Below the pieces are notes generated by a model, which was given only the letters and a program-made list of their open reading frames with translations, was not told the origin of the DNA and searched no databases. Positions 1-9,245 of a stretch of DNA of 64,000 nt are shown one piece after another. Every line of letters begins with the position of its first letter. Positions within the stretch are counted from its first letter, which is position 1. Origin of the DNA: Nitrospirota bacterium (GTDB lineage: Bacteria > Nitrospirota > Nitrospiria > Nitrospirales > Nitrospiraceae). The stretch covers positions 124,001 through 188,000 of the forward strand of contig JBFMAX010000005.1 in the NCBI GenBank assembly GCA_040755395.1, written 5' to 3'. The position numbers were made by a program, and so were the translations under genes.

Positions 1-2
1 GG

Positions 3-326
3 CCCAAGACCGAGGTCGTCGCCGACGCGACGACGCTGCTCAAGGACGTCGGCCTGGGCGATCGCTTGCACCACAAACCCGGCGAGCTTTCCGGAGGCGA
101 ACAACAGCGCGTGGCGGTGGCCCGCGCGCTGATGCAGCGACCGGACCTGGTGCTGGCGGACGAACCGACCGGCAACCTGGACACGCATACCGGCGAGGCG
201 CTGTTCGCCCTGTTGCGGGAACTGAACCGGGCCCGCGGCACGACGTTCGTGATCGTCACCCACAATGAAAAACTGTCCGCGCAGGCGGACCGGATCATTC
301 ACATGGAAGACGGGATGATTATTTAG
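3..326 (+). CDS. lolD: ABC transporter ATP-binding protein, C-terminal part (LolD type)
   Basis: This is the 3' part of a gene that enters from the left edge; the frame is open from base 3. It shows the ABC signature LSGGEQQR, the Walker B segment [12 protein letters not shown] and the switch histidine in VTHN, in the order and spacing of the LolD/MacB/FtsE class. LolD powers release of lipoproteins from the inner membrane toward LolA. The Walker A half lies outside the window. The next gene on the same strand encodes an outer-membrane-type protein 15 bases downstream, which fits an envelope role. LolD is the best match, but MacB-like exporters share these motifs. Confidence 0.82.
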   Translation, partial: PKTEVVADATTLLKDVGLGDRLHHKPGELSGGEQQRVAVARALMQRPDLVLADEPTGNLDTHTGEALFALLRELNRARGTTFVIVTHNEKLSAQADRIIHMEDGMII

Positions 327-341
327 GCGAAAGAGGGTTGA

Positions 342-1490
342 ATGGTCATGAAGCGGACCTTCCTTACTCTCGGAGCTATCGTGCTCTTGCTTGCGGCGAT
401 TCCGCTGCGCGCACCCGCCGTGGAATTCGCGATTGTCGGGCCGAGAGCCGTCGGGATGGGCGGCGCCGGCGTCGCCGTGACCACCGATGCGTTGGCGACG
501 TATTGGAACCCGGCCGGATTGGCGATGAGCAAGACGTTCGACATTCGCGTCCAAGGGAGCGCCCAAGGTATCGATCGGCTGGGTGTCATCGACACGGCCA
601 AGGACATCAACGACATCAATCTCAACGACACATCAGCAAGCAACCAGGCCAGGTTGCAAAGCCTTGCGGACCGGATCAACAAACCGGGCTCGACCGTTTC
701 GGGGATCGGAGCCGGGGGAGTGTATGTCAAGGGCAACTTGGGTAATCACGCCTTCGGATTCAACGTGTCGGATGTGGCCACGGGAGGCGCGTTCGTCTCA
801 ACGCCGGCCTCGATCAGCGGTGGAGGAGGAACTCCCTTCACCGTTAACGGCCAGTTCGCCCTCCACGGCCTCGAAGCCCGCCAGGCGGCCTTCTCCTATG
901 CTTATGCGTTCGCCGACAAGACGTTCGCCATCGGCGTGACCGGCAAACTCATTCAAGGCGCGGCCTACGCCGCCGTCACCAACATCCGCGGGGCCGAGAC
1001 GGATTTCGATGTCCTCGAGGACTTCGGTAGGGCGAAGATCTCGACGGCCTACGCCATCGACGTGGGGGCCATCTATCGTCCCGCGTCCTGGTTGCGGTTG
1101 GGCGTGGTCGCAAAGGACATCAACGAACCGGGTTTCGACGCGCCGAACGGGCAGGAATTCAAGCTGGCCCGGCAGGTCCGCGGCGGCCTGGCGGTGAATC
1201 CGTATCCCTCTTTGACGATCAGCTTCGACGGCGATATTCTCTCCAATACGACTCTTCTGCCGGGAGTCAAAAGTCGCGTACTCAGTCTGGGCGCCGAACA
1301 GACGCTGTTCTCGGAATTTCTTTCGCTCCGCGTGGGCGCCCTGAAAAACGTGGAGGACGCGGCATCCCCGATCACGCCCACCGCCGGCTTCGGCCTGAAG
1401 ATCTTCGCCTTGCGGGTGGACATCGGCGGCGGATATGATTTTCGCGAGCGCGGCGCACTGGCTTCTGGCTCGCTGTCGCTGACGTTTTAA
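342..1490 (+). CDS. Outer-membrane beta-barrel protein, TraF_2/PorV-like
   Basis: The 382-residue protein has an N-terminal signal peptide ending near residue 26 (APAVEF). A segment then reads VGPRAVGMGGAGVAV and YWNPAGLA. This 'G-aRamGmGGA ... WNPAGLA' pattern is typical of TraF_2 (conjugal transfer TraF-like), PorV and FadL-like barrels. The rest is alternating beta-strand-like sequence and it ends in the hydrophobic, aromatic-terminated SGSLSLTF expected of a barrel. An ATG at 348 is an equally good start; the purine-rich stretch at 331-337 can serve either. The substrate is unknown. The TraF name comes from domain similarity and does not imply conjugation. Confidence 0.75.
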   Translation: MVMKRTFLTLGAIVLLLAAIPLRAPAVEFAIVGPRAVGMGGAGVAVTTDALATYWNPAGLAMSKTFDIRVQGSAQGIDRLGVIDTAKDINDINLNDTSASNQARLQSLADRINKPGSTVSGIGAGGVYVKGNLGNHAFGFNVSDVATGGAFVSTPASISGGGGTPFTVNGQFALHGLEARQAAFSYAYAFADKTFAIGVTGKLIQGAAYAAVTNIRGAETDFDVLEDFGRAKISTAYAIDVGAIYRPASWLRLGVVAKDINEPGFDAPNGQEFKLARQVRGGLAVNPYPSLTISFDGDILSNTTLLPGVKSRVLSLGAEQTLFSEFLSLRVGALKNVEDAASPITPTAGFGLKIFALRVDIGGGYDFRERGALASGSLSLTF

Positions 1491-1503
1491 CGGACTTGAT
1501 AGA

Positions 1504-2121
1504 GTGATGCTCATGAATAGGAACGGACGGAGGTCGCATCGGCTCGGTTTGAGCCTGCTGCTGGCGATCATGACGCTCGCCGGATGCGGCGGATTGCAGG
1601 AAGTGTGGGAAGGCCCGGCCGCAAAAGGGTTTCATCCGAAGTCGATCGCGATCCTGCAACTTGCCGGTCCATACGATGCCGCCCGGGAGGACGTGGAGGA
1701 AGTGCTCGCCGCCGCGCTGATGAGAAGCAACAAATTCGAGCGGGTGGTTCCGCCCGAGGATGTCACGGATATTTTCCAGGCGACCAAGGACGCGTTCGAC
1801 GCGCTCGTGGTGTACTTCACCAAGATGGAGACTACCGGGCAGTCGGACAAGCAGGCGGCGGTCAAGATCGGCCAGGCGTTGAAAGCGGACGCGTTGCTCG
1901 TGGTGAAGGTCAACGCGTGGGAATACACCCGCCAGGACGGCGACAACATCGCCAAAGTCGGACTGGGGCTCCGCCTGGTCGATGCCGCCACCGGCGCCAT
2001 CGTGTGGAAAGCCCGCCACCAGGTGGTCAAGAGTTACATCTTTTTTCGCCCCAATATGAAAGAGGTGGCGATGGAACTCGGCCAGGAGATGATCCGCTTC
2101 ATGCCGCCGGAACGGCGGTGA
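1504..2121 (+). CDS. Lipoprotein with CsgG/GNA1162-like domain
   Basis: A 205-residue protein with a basic N-terminus, a hydrophobic core and the lipobox LAGC, so it is predicted to be lipid-anchored. The mature part reads KSIAILQL followed by a predicted alpha/beta domain with KADALLVVKV and GAIVWKA. That pattern is seen in CsgG, GNA1162 and similar periplasmic lipoproteins that sense or export. It starts 13 bases after the barrel gene and probably shares its transcript. GTG 1504, ATG 1507 and ATG 1513 are all possible starts. No precise function can be given. Confidence 0.7.
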   Translation: MMLMNRNGRRSHRLGLSLLLAIMTLAGCGGLQEVWEGPAAKGFHPKSIAILQLAGPYDAAREDVEEVLAAALMRSNKFERVVPPEDVTDIFQATKDAFDALVVYFTKMETTGQSDKQAAVKIGQALKADALLVVKVNAWEYTRQDGDNIAKVGLGLRLVDAATGAIVWKARHQVVKSYIFFRPNMKEVAMELGQEMIRFMPPERR

Positions 2122-2130
2122 GAGGAGTGG

Positions 2131-3198
2131 TTACGACCCTGCGCGGCTGAGGCGCGCAGGGTCCAACGCTAAGGCCAGTTGGTTGGACAGGCTGGAGAGT
2201 TCCAGTAGGTCCCAGTTGCTGAACGGCCTGTTCCCGCGTTTGTTCACGACTTCCAAGACTCCCAGGCTTCTGGTGCCGACGCGGACCAGGACCGACACCA
2301 CGGTTCGAACAGGAAAGAGCGCCCCCCACCCGTTCGACTCCATGACCCTGGGGTCCAGTCGCGCATCCTTCACCAGCACCGACTTGCCGTCGCGCATGAC
2401 GGATTCGGCGATGCCGGACCGTATCCCCTTGGCGGCTGACGCCTTGTCTCCCGCCACGACTGCGGCCGTGAAGGTGTGACCGGCGCTCTCCGCCAGGAAC
2501 AGCGCGCCGGCCTCCCCGTCCACCAGGCGGAGCGACGCTTCGAGGGCGCGCCGAAGCTTTTCATCCTCGTCCAGAATCGAGTTGAGAAGATCGCTCACCT
2601 CTTCCAGGCACTGAATACGGATGATCTTCTGCGCGTACTTCTGCGCCAGCCTGGCATGGTCCAAGGCCACGGCGAGCCACGGCGCCACGGCGTCGAGCAG
2701 ACCGATGATCGCGCGAGCTGACAGTTTGCCGGGTTGGCCGTTTTGAACGACCAAAAGTCCGTCCAGCCGGCCGATCTGCTTCATCGGATAGACGAGCAAG
2801 GGATCGCTGGTCACCACGCGACCGCCGCGCTCGATACGCTCCAAGACGCTTCTCCACTGCTCGGCCAACGGACCTTGAGGACACCCGGCCTCGGCCAATC
2901 CCCGCATCTCCCGCGTCTGCTCGTCTCGAAGATACACGGCGATCCCGCCGACCTTGGTGAGATTGTGGAAAAGCCGCACGAACATGTCGGCGACACCGGC
3001 CGGAGAGCGCCGTCGTTCCTCGGCGCTGCTGATGGTCTCCAGCAATCGTCGTTGGAGGGTGACGATGAGTTTGGCCGATACCGCCAGAGCGGCGGCGGAC
3101 GGACGAGCCTGCCGAGAGGAATGCTTCAACGCCTTTGAGGGAGGCACCCGTTTGCGCGGTCGAACGATTGTCGATTTCGAACGTCGAGACGAGGTCAT
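2131..3198 (-). CDS. Tandem GAF-domain protein
   Basis: A cytoplasmic protein of 355 residues. After a basic N-terminal stretch it holds two regions with GAF character. The first (about residues 60-185) contains VGGIAVYLRDE. The second (about 205-345) contains DGEAGALFLAES, GIAESVMRDGKSVLVKDA and SLGVLEVVNKRG. GAF domains bind small ligands or serve as dimeric sensors. No output domain such as a kinase, cyclase or HTH is visible, so it may act by protein contact. The frame stays open far upstream, but ATG 3198 has the ribosome site AAGGGAG and the upstream translation is the antisense of trpA. It lies downstream of trpA on the same strand. Confidence 0.72.
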   Translation of the reverse strand: MTSSRRSKSTIVRPRKRVPPSKALKHSSRQARPSAAALAVSAKLIVTLQRRLLETISSAEERRRSPAGVADMFVRLFHNLTKVGGIAVYLRDEQTREMRGLAEAGCPQGPLAEQWRSVLERIERGGRVVTSDPLLVYPMKQIGRLDGLLVVQNGQPGKLSARAIIGLLDAVAPWLAVALDHARLAQKYAQKIIRIQCLEEVSDLLNSILDEDEKLRRALEASLRLVDGEAGALFLAESAGHTFTAAVVAGDKASAAKGIRSGIAESVMRDGKSVLVKDARLDPRVMESNGWGALFPVRTVVSVLVRVGTRSLGVLEVVNKRGNRPFSNWDLLELSSLSNQLALALDPARLSRAGS

Positions 3199-3266
3199 GA
3201 CATCTCCCTTACCAGGAGAGTCTGCAAAAGAAAAGCAAAAGATGGGAAACGAGCGGTCGGAAGAGA

Positions 3267-4094
3267 CTAGCCCTCGGCAGTGCGTGGGGCGTGCACGGCG
3301 TGATTCATTGCGGCCTTCAACGACCGGACGAAGGTGCCGATCTCTGGGGCCAACCGCGGATCCTGCAGGCGCTCGCCGATCCGCCGGACGATGGCGCTGC
3401 CGACAATCACGCCGTCCGCCATCTGTGCGACGCGGGCGGCATCGTCGGCCGTTGCGACGCCGAACCCGACGGCGACCGGCGCTTCGGCTATACGGCGAAT
3501 CTTGGCGACATTCCGCCCGACCTCGTTCATGTCGGTGAGCTTCGCCCCGGTGATGCCGGTCAGCGAGACGTAGTACACGAACCCTCGCGACCGTCTGGCG
3601 ACCGTGGCGCGGCGGGATTCGGTGCTGGTCGGGGCCAGGAGAAAGATCAGCGCCAGACCGGCCTGCTCGGCCGGTCCCTCCAGCGGCCCGGCTTCCTCCG
3701 GCGGCATATCCGGCACGATGAGGCCGTCCACGCCCGCTTCGACGGCGTTTCGACAAAACTCGGCTTCACCGCACGCATGGATGGTGTTGTAGTAGGCCAT
3801 CAGCACGAGGGGAATTTGCGTCTTGGTTCGCAGCGCCTTGACGGTCGCAAGGATCTTGCGCAGCGACGTGCCGCTGCGCAAGGCCCGCTCGGCAGCTTGC
3901 TGAATCACCGGTCCGTCCGCGATCGGATCGGAAAAGGGCACGCCGAGTTCGATGATATCCGCGCCGGACCGCTCCAATTCCAGAACGAGCTGTTCCGTCT
4001 CGGCCAAGGATGGATCGCCGGCCATGAGATAGGCGATCAGCGCCTTTTCGCCCCGATCCTTGAGCCGACGAAATGTCGCATCGAGGCGATTCAC
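3267..4094 (-). CDS. trpA: Tryptophan synthase alpha chain
   Basis: The 275-residue enzyme cleaves indole-3-glycerol phosphate to indole and glyceraldehyde 3-phosphate and passes indole to TrpB. The family motif IELGVPFSDPIADGP is present. With the GTG at 4094 as start, the catalytic residues fall at E49 and D60, the classical numbering. That decides the start against longer readings that run through the intergenic repeat at 4099-4226. GxxxVGSAIV near the C-terminus fits the phosphate-binding region. It is the last trp gene of the operon, 135 bases downstream of trpB. Confidence 0.95.
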   Translation of the reverse strand: MNRLDATFRRLKDRGEKALIAYLMAGDPSLAETEQLVLELERSGADIIELGVPFSDPIADGPVIQQAAERALRSGTSLRKILATVKALRTKTQIPLVLMAYYNTIHACGEAEFCRNAVEAGVDGLIVPDMPPEEAGPLEGPAEQAGLALIFLLAPTSTESRRATVARRSRGFVYYVSLTGITGAKLTDMNEVGRNVAKIRRIAEAPVAVGFGVATADDAARVAQMADGVIVGSAIVRRIGERLQDPRLAPEIGTFVRSLKAAMNHAVHAPRTAEG

Positions 4095-4098
4095 CCGC

Positions 4099-4226
4099 GC
4101 GTGATGCGTGACGCGTGATGCGTGACGGTACCGCGACAATGCCGAAGTTTGAACCGCAGACACACGGCTCTTCCGTGCCTCAGACACCCTCTTCACGCAT
4201 CACCCATAACGGATCACGCTTCACCT
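4099..4226. repeat. Intergenic word-repeat hairpin 1 (trpB-trpA gap)
   Basis: The left arm at 4099-4134 repeats GTGATGCGTGA with variations. The right arm at 4191-4226 carries the inverse; TCACGCATCAC at 4193-4203 is the exact inverse of 4101-4111. About 55 bases of unrelated sequence form the loop. Confidence 0.7.
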
Positions 4227-4229
4227 GCC

Positions 4230-5423
4230 TTAGAGCGTGACTCCCTTGATTCTCGCCGCCTGCTGCACGTCCTTGTCCCCTCGGCCGGACAGGTTCACGA
4301 TCACGATCTGGCTCTTCTTGAGCTTGGGCGCCAGCTTGACCACCTCCGCGATGGCATGGGCGCTTTCCAGCGCCGGCATGATGCCTTCCTCGCGCGTGAG
4401 CAGGTCGAACGCCGTCAATGCTTCCTCATCCGTCGCGTAGGTGTACCGGACACGGCCGGCGTCGTGGTAAAAGGCGTGCTCGGGTCCGACGGCGGCGTAG
4501 TCCAGGCCGGCCGACACCGAATGGGTCAGACTGATCTGCCCGTCGTCATCCTGCAGCAGATAGGTCATGGTGCCGTGCAGCACGCCCGGCCGGCCGCCGG
4601 AAAAACGGGCCGCATGTTTTCCGCTCTCGATGCCCAACCCGCCCGCTTCAACACCCACCATCTTGACCTTGGCGTCGCCGACGAACGCGTGGAACAGTCC
4701 GATGGAGTTGCTGCCGCCGCCGACGCAGGCCACCAAATAATCCGGTAATCGCCCCGCTTCCGCCAGAATTTGTTTTCTCGTCTCCCGCCCGATCACGGCC
4801 TGAAAGTCGCGGATCATCATGGGATAGGGATGGGCGCCCAACACCGAGCCCAGAATGTAATGGGTCGTGCGCACGTTGGTCGTCCAATCCCGCATGGCCT
4901 CGCTGATGGCGTCCTTCAGCGTGCGGCTGCCGGCATCGACTCCGGTTACCGTGGCGCCGAGCAGCCGCATACGGAACACGTTCAACGCCTGGCGTTGCAT
5001 GTCCTCCGTGCCCATGTAGATCTCGCACTGGAGCCCGAACATCGCGGCCACCGTCGCCACCGCCACCCCGTGCTGGCCGGCACCGGTCTCGGCGATGACG
5101 CGCGGCTTCTGCATCCGCTTCGCCAGCAAGGCCTGCCCGATCGAATTGTTGATCTTGTGCGCGCCGGTGTGGCAGAGATCTTCGCGCTTGAGATAGATTT
5201 TCGCGCCGCCGAGTTTCCGAGTCAGCCGTTCCGCGAAATACAGCGGAGTCGGACGACCGACATAGCGTTTCAGATAGTGATTGAATTCGGCCTGGAACCG
5301 GCGGTCTGTTCGCGCCTTCAGATAGGCGTCCTCCAGTTCCAGCAGTGCCGGCATGAGGGTCTCGGGAACATACCGGCCGCCGTACTGACCGAACCGGCCG
5401 CGTTTGTCGGGAAGTGAGGACAT
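4230..5423 (-). CDS. trpB: Tryptophan synthase beta chain
   Basis: A 397-residue PLP enzyme that condenses indole with serine to make tryptophan. The pyridoxal lysine is K90 in HTGAHKINN and the phosphate-binding loop is GGGSNS near residue 230. Length and the N-terminal [12 protein letters not shown] segment are those of the standard TrpB1 form. The upstream gene is trpF, about 100 bases away, and trpA follows. The ribosome site is weak, but ATG 5423 matches the family N-terminus. Confidence 0.96.
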   Translation of the reverse strand: MSSLPDKRGRFGQYGGRYVPETLMPALLELEDAYLKARTDRRFQAEFNHYLKRYVGRPTPLYFAERLTRKLGGAKIYLKREDLCHTGAHKINNSIGQALLAKRMQKPRVIAETGAGQHGVAVATVAAMFGLQCEIYMGTEDMQRQALNVFRMRLLGATVTGVDAGSRTLKDAISEAMRDWTTNVRTTHYILGSVLGAHPYPMMIRDFQAVIGRETRKQILAEAGRLPDYLVACVGGGSNSIGLFHAFVGDAKVKMVGVEAGGLGIESGKHAARFSGGRPGVLHGTMTYLLQDDDGQISLTHSVSAGLDYAAVGPEHAFYHDAGRVRYTYATDEEALTAFDLLTREEGIMPALESAHAIAEVVKLAPKLKKSQIVIVNLSGRGDKDVQQAARIKGVTL

Positions 5424-5526
5424 ACCAAGAGTTCTCAGTGGTCAGCTATCGGCCGTCAATTATCAGCGAACCCCCACGAAACCTCCCCCTTAACAAGAGG
5501 AAGGAAAGGTGGGAGTGTCGTGAGCG

Positions 5527-6159
5527 CTAACAGGATGCACGCCTCACGGCGCGGACGAAGGCGCGGACCTTTTCAGGGTCCTTCTTTCCAGGGCTCGCCT
5601 CCACGCCACTGCTCACATCGACGCCATAGGGCCGAACCTTCTCGATCGCCGCGCCGACGTTGGCCGGTGTGAGTCCGCCGGCGAGCAAGATCTTCGCGGC
5701 CTTCGCCGCCTCAGCCGCCAGGTTCCAATCGGTGGTCTGCCCCGTGCCCCCATAGGCCTCTTCGGAGAAAGCATCCACCACGAAGCCGCGCACATGCGCC
5801 CGTCCTTGAAATTCCGCCAAGGCCAGAAACGATCCGCGATCCCTGAGGCGGATCGCTTTCAAAACCGGCCGGGCCAACAGCTCGCAATAGGAGGCGGTTT
5901 CATCCCCGTGAAGCTGCGCGAGCGCCAGCCCGCACTCATCCATGAGATCGCGCACGACCTTCGCGTCCTCATTGACGAACACCCCGACCGGCAGGACGAA
6001 GGGCGGCAGCTCCGACACGATCGCCTTCACGACCTTCGTTTCCACCCAGCGCGGGCTCTTTCGGTGAAAGACGAATCCCAGCGCATCCGCGCCAGCCTCG
6101 ACCGCCGCCAGCGCATCCGGCGCGTTGGTGATGCCGCAGATTTTGATTTTGCATGCCAT
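5527..6159 (-). CDS. trpF: Phosphoribosylanthranilate isomerase
   Basis: A TIM-barrel enzyme of 210 residues that converts phosphoribosylanthranilate to CdRP. The catalytic pair is visible: C8 in KICGIT (general base) and D129 in GFVVDAF (general acid). C-terminal ILLAGGLTPANV and GVDVSSGVE are the phosphate-binding loops. The frame runs further upstream, but ATG 6159 gives the family N-terminus MACKIKICGIT. It lies 23 bases downstream of the small lipoprotein gene. Confidence 0.95.
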   Translation of the reverse strand: MACKIKICGITNAPDALAAVEAGADALGFVFHRKSPRWVETKVVKAIVSELPPFVLPVGVFVNEDAKVVRDLMDECGLALAQLHGDETASYCELLARPVLKAIRLRDRGSFLALAEFQGRAHVRGFVVDAFSEEAYGGTGQTTDWNLAAEAAKAAKILLAGGLTPANVGAAIEKVRPYGVDVSSGVEASPGKKDPEKVRAFVRAVRRASC

Positions 6160-6182
6160 GCGCCGCCGTTCTTCAGCGCGAC

Positions 6183-6494
6183 TCAACACGATCCTTGACT
6201 GTGCCGGTCCCCGTACAGGCTGCGAAAGGTCCACTGGCACACCATCCCTCTTGAATCGAACGTGAGCGCCAGCGTGTCGGTGGTGTCGGGGGCCCATTTG
6301 ACCGGCCATTCGCACACTTCGCCGCCGCCTTTAAACGCATGGCACCGCGTCGGAATGCCCAACTCGCGCACCCGGTTGTCTTTGGTCGTTCCGATCCATG
6401 CATCCCATTTCTTGGACGCGTCATCCAACGTTTGGCCCGCGCACCCGGCCAGTCCCAGCAACAGGCTCACCGCGAACGCCATGCGCAGCAGCAT
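6183..6494 (-). CDS. Small lipoprotein inside the trp operon
   Basis: A 103-residue protein with a signal peptide and the lipobox LAGC (lipidated Cys near residue 18). The mature 85 residues contain VRELGIPTRCHAF and VCQWTF, reminiscent of small BamE/SmpA-like lipoproteins, but this is only an impression. The ribosome site is strong: AGGAGGG, seven bases before ATG 6494. It sits between trpC and trpF on the same strand and must be co-transcribed with them. No link to tryptophan synthesis is apparent. Confidence 0.75.
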   Translation of the reverse strand: MLLRMAFAVSLLLGLAGCAGQTLDDASKKWDAWIGTTKDNRVRELGIPTRCHAFKGGGEVCEWPVKWAPDTTDTLALTFDSRGMVCQWTFRSLYGDRHSQGSC

Positions 6495-6534
6495 GGAAAT
6501 CCCTCCTTCGACCGTTCCGCCGAATCGCCGCGAC

Positions 6535-7356
6535 TCACCGACCTGCGTTCTGTCGAACCCCGGTGAGTTCTCGAATCTTCGCGCCGATGTCGTCCGCCTT
6601 GATCAGCGACTCGCCGACCAGCATCGCGTGCACCCCGGCCTCCAGCAACCGCAGCACGTCGTCCCGCTTGTGAATGCCGCTCTCGCTCACGATCAATTTG
6701 TCCGAGGGTATCCGTTTGGCCAGTCTGAGCGTCACTCCCAGGTCCGTCGAGAATGTCTTGAGGTCCCGATTGTTGACACCGATCATCCGCACATCGGGCA
6801 GCCATTCCAGCACCGTATCGAGTTCGCGCTCGCGATGAGTCTCGACCAACACGTCCAGCGAGAGTTCGCGCGCCAAGGCGAAAAAGTCGATCAACTGCCG
6901 GCGTTCCAACGCGGCGACGATCAGCAACACGGCGTCGGCACCGCAGGCCCGCGCTTCGTAGAATTGAATCTCGCCGATCATGAATTCCTTGTTCAAGGTC
7001 GGAAGTCCCACGGCCTGTTTCACCGCCCGCAGGTCGTCCAGACTGCCTTGGAAATAGTCCTTGTCCGTGAGCACCGACACAGCCGACGCCCCGTGCTCCT
7101 TGTACTGCCTGGCGATCTCGACCGGCTCGAACTTGTCCTTGAATTCCTCCCGCAACAGGCCCAGGCTGGGTGAAGCCTTCTTGACTTCGGCGATCAGCGC
7201 GGGACTGTCCGGCCGCCGCGTCGCGTCCAGCGCCGCCTCAAACTCCACCGGCGGCTCCGCATCGCGAATTTTCGCCTTCAAGTCGGCCAAGTACCCCCGG
7301 CTCTGCTTGTGTCTCAACTCCGCCCGCTTATGTTCTAAAATTCGATCGAGAATCAT
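6535..7356 (-). CDS. trpC: Indole-3-glycerol-phosphate synthase
   Basis: A 273-residue TIM-barrel enzyme that closes the indole ring of CdRP. Diagnostic segments are ALIAEVKKASPS (catalytic E57 and K59), LPTLNKEFMI, GVNNRDL and VSESGI with VGESL for phosphate binding. ATG 7356 gives the expected MILDRILEHK start. The 30 extra codons upstream read through the word-repeat hairpin at 7365-7468 and are not credible. Confidence 0.95.
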   Translation of the reverse strand: MILDRILEHKRAELRHKQSRGYLADLKAKIRDAEPPVEFEAALDATRRPDSPALIAEVKKASPSLGLLREEFKDKFEPVEIARQYKEHGASAVSVLTDKDYFQGSLDDLRAVKQAVGLPTLNKEFMIGEIQFYEARACGADAVLLIVAALERRQLIDFFALARELSLDVLVETHRERELDTVLEWLPDVRMIGVNNRDLKTFSTDLGVTLRLAKRIPSDKLIVSESGIHKRDDVLRLLEAGVHAMLVGESLIKADDIGAKIRELTGVRQNAGR

Positions 7357-7364
7357 GACAGAAA

Positions 7365-7468
7365 CCGTGACGCGTAACGCGTGACACGTGACACGTGACG
7401 AGCAGCTAGGACATGCTGCGCCGTCTGCACCTTCTTTCCTCGTCACGCATCACGTGTCACCTATCACG
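7365..7468. repeat. Intergenic word-repeat hairpin 2 (trpD-trpC gap)
   Basis: The left arm at 7365-7400 repeats GTGACACGTGACG-like words. The inverse arm at 7441-7468 reads CGTCACGCATCACGTGTCAC. The right arm overlaps the last codons and stop of trpD (stop at 7457-7459). Confidence 0.7.
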
Positions 7469-8482
7469 CCTATTCGTAAACGCGATGAGCCGCTCCAACT
7501 TTTCCGCCGCCGCGCCGCTATCGATCACCCTCTCCGCCAACTGATAGCCCTCCTGAAGCGTCTTGGCCTTTCGTCCGGCCACCAACGCCGGCGCGGCGTT
7601 CAGACACACCACGTCGCGCTTGGGTCCCTTTCGCCCCTGGAGAATATCGCGTGTAATGTTCGCGTTCTCCTGAGCCGTGCCTCCGACCAGGTCCTTTAGC
7701 GCCGCCCGCTTGAGTCCGAACTCGGCGGGCTCGATGTAATAACTGGAGACCACCCCGGCCTTGCCTTCCGAGATTCTCGTGCGGTCCGTCAGCGTCACCT
7801 CGTCCAATCCGTCCATCCCATGGACCAGAAAACAATGCTGCGCCCCCAGGTGCACCAACACCTTCGCCAGTAATTCCGTCAACCCCGCGTCATAGACGCC
7901 CATGACCTGAACGGTGGCGCCGGCCGGGTTGGTCAGAGGCCCGAGGATATTCAGGATGGTCCGGACTCCCATCTCCTGCCGCGGTCCGGCGCAGTGCTTC
8001 ATGGCGCCGTGATAAAGAGGGGCGAAGAGAAATCCGATGCCCACTTCGTTGATGCAATCGGCCACCCGCTCGGTCGGCAGATCGATCTTCACGCCCAGGG
8101 CGGCCAGCACGTCGGCGCTCCCCGACTTGGACGACACCGACCGATTGCCGTGCTTGGCTACCGTCAGTCCGGCGGCGGCCACGACGAAGGCGGCGGTCGT
8201 CGAGATATTGAACGTATGGGAACGGTCGCCTCCGGTTCCGCAGGTGTCGACCACCAACGGGTTCCCGACGCGAATGCGGACCGCTTTCGCCCGCATGGCC
8301 CGCACCGAGCCGGCGATTTCGTCGACCGTCTCACCCTTCATGCGCAGGCCCATCAGGTAGGCCGCGATCTGCGCCGGCGTGGCCTCGCCGTTCATGATCT
8401 CGAGCATGACCTCCTCGGCTTCCTTCTCCGAGAGATCCACCCGCTCCGTCAATTTGGCGATGGCGTCTTTGATCATGGTCAT
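7457..8482 (-). CDS. trpD: Anthranilate phosphoribosyltransferase
   Basis: A 341-residue enzyme that joins anthranilate to PRPP. The PRPP-binding GTGGD is at residues 82-86 and KHGNRS at about 110-115; both match the family. ATG 8482 and ATG 8476 are both possible. The last codons lie inside the arm of an intergenic repeat, so the C-terminal FTNRRDR may be repeat-derived. The gene is separate from trpG, unlike the fused trpGD of enterobacteria. Confidence 0.95.
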   Translation of the reverse strand: MTMIKDAIAKLTERVDLSEKEAEEVMLEIMNGEATPAQIAAYLMGLRMKGETVDEIAGSVRAMRAKAVRIRVGNPLVVDTCGTGGDRSHTFNISTTAAFVVAAAGLTVAKHGNRSVSSKSGSADVLAALGVKIDLPTERVADCINEVGIGFLFAPLYHGAMKHCAGPRQEMGVRTILNILGPLTNPAGATVQVMGVYDAGLTELLAKVLVHLGAQHCFLVHGMDGLDEVTLTDRTRISEGKAGVVSSYYIEPAEFGLKRAALKDLVGGTAQENANITRDILQGRKGPKRDVVCLNAAPALVAGRKAKTLQEGYQLAERVIDSGAAAEKLERLIAFTNRRDR

Positions 8483-8483
8483 A

Positions 8484-8577
8484 AGCTCACAGCCAACAGC
8501 GGGTAGCGAATAGCTGGATACTCACCGCATAGTTCTGTTTCCCCGGCTGCTCGCTATCAGCTATGAGCGGTTCGCTA
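8484..8577. repeat. Intergenic word-repeat hairpin 3 (trpG-trpD gap)
   Basis: The left arm at 8484-8517 contains AGCGGGTAGCGAATAGCTGG. The right arm at 8545-8577 contains TCGCTATCAGCTATGAGCGG. They form an imperfect inverted repeat of AGCTA/TAGCG words that touches the trpG stop at 8575. Confidence 0.6.
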
Positions 8578-9138
8578 GAGTTTTAAGAAGTTCCGGAGCA
8601 AATCCTTACCCGCCGCGGTCAGGATCGATTCCGGGTGGAATTGCACTCCTTCGATCGCCAAAGTCCGGTGCCGCAATCCCATGATTTCCCCTTCTTCGCT
8701 CTCGGCGGAGATCTCCAAACAGGCCGGCAGATTCGCCCGGTTGACGATCAGCGAATGGTAGCGGGTCGCTTCGAAGGGGTTGGGTAATTCGCGAAAGATG
8801 GTTTTGCCGTCGTGGCGAATCATCGAAGTCTTGCCGTGCATGAGCCGCTGGGCCCTGATGACTTCGCCGCCGAACGCCACGGCCAAGGACTGGTGCCCCA
8901 AACAGACGCCGAGAATGGGCAGACGCCCCGCAAAATGTCGGATGGTGTCCACCGAGATACCGGCTTCCCTCGGCGTACAAGGTCCCGGCGAGATCACGAT
9001 GCGGCTCGGTTTGAGCGCTTCGATCTCCTCGATCGTGATCTTATTGTTGCGATAGACCCTCACATCCTCCCCCAGTTCCCCGAAATACTGAACCAGGTTG
9101 TACGTGAACGAGTCGTAGTTGTCGATCATCAACAACAC
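8575..9138 (-). CDS. trpG: Anthranilate synthase, glutamine amidotransferase subunit
   Basis: The 187-residue class I amidotransferase supplies ammonia from glutamine to TrpE. The catalytic triad is visible: C79 in GVCLGHQ, and H168 and E170 in VQFHPES. The oxyanion strand ISPGPCTP is also present. GTG 9138 gives the family start (M/V)[13 protein letters not shown]. PabA-type proteins share this fold and may also use PabB; the position between trpE and trpD favours TrpG, with possible dual use. Confidence 0.94.
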   Translation of the reverse strand: MLLMIDNYDSFTYNLVQYFGELGEDVRVYRNNKITIEEIEALKPSRIVISPGPCTPREAGISVDTIRHFAGRLPILGVCLGHQSLAVAFGGEVIRAQRLMHGKTSMIRHDGKTIFRELPNPFEATRYHSLIVNRANLPACLEISAESEEGEIMGLRHRTLAIEGVQFHPESILTAAGKDLLRNFLKL

Positions 9139-9146
9139 GATGAGGC

Positions 9147-9234
9147 CGTTATTCGTTAATCGTTAACCGTGAATCGTGGAACCAATCGACTCCATTCCTG
9201 CGTCTAACGTTGAACGTTTCACAATTAACGACGC
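9147..9234. repeat. Intergenic word-repeat hairpin 4 (trpE-trpG gap)
   Basis: The left arm at 9147-9179 repeats CGTTAATCGTTAACCGTGAA-like words. The right arm at 9201-9233 carries the rough inverse, with AACGTTGAACGTTTCAC. It is an imperfect hairpin filling the trpE-trpG gap. Confidence 0.65.
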
Positions 9235-9245
9235 CGCTCGCGGCG

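Noticed and set aside
4095-4196. N-terminal extension of trpA (34 codons)
   Set aside because: It reads through the word-repeat hairpin, and E49/D60 numbering fits the GTG at 4094.
7357-7446. N-terminal extension of trpC (30 codons)
   Set aside because: The extra codons are translated hairpin sequence (RVTCHALRVTV) and the family start is at 7356.
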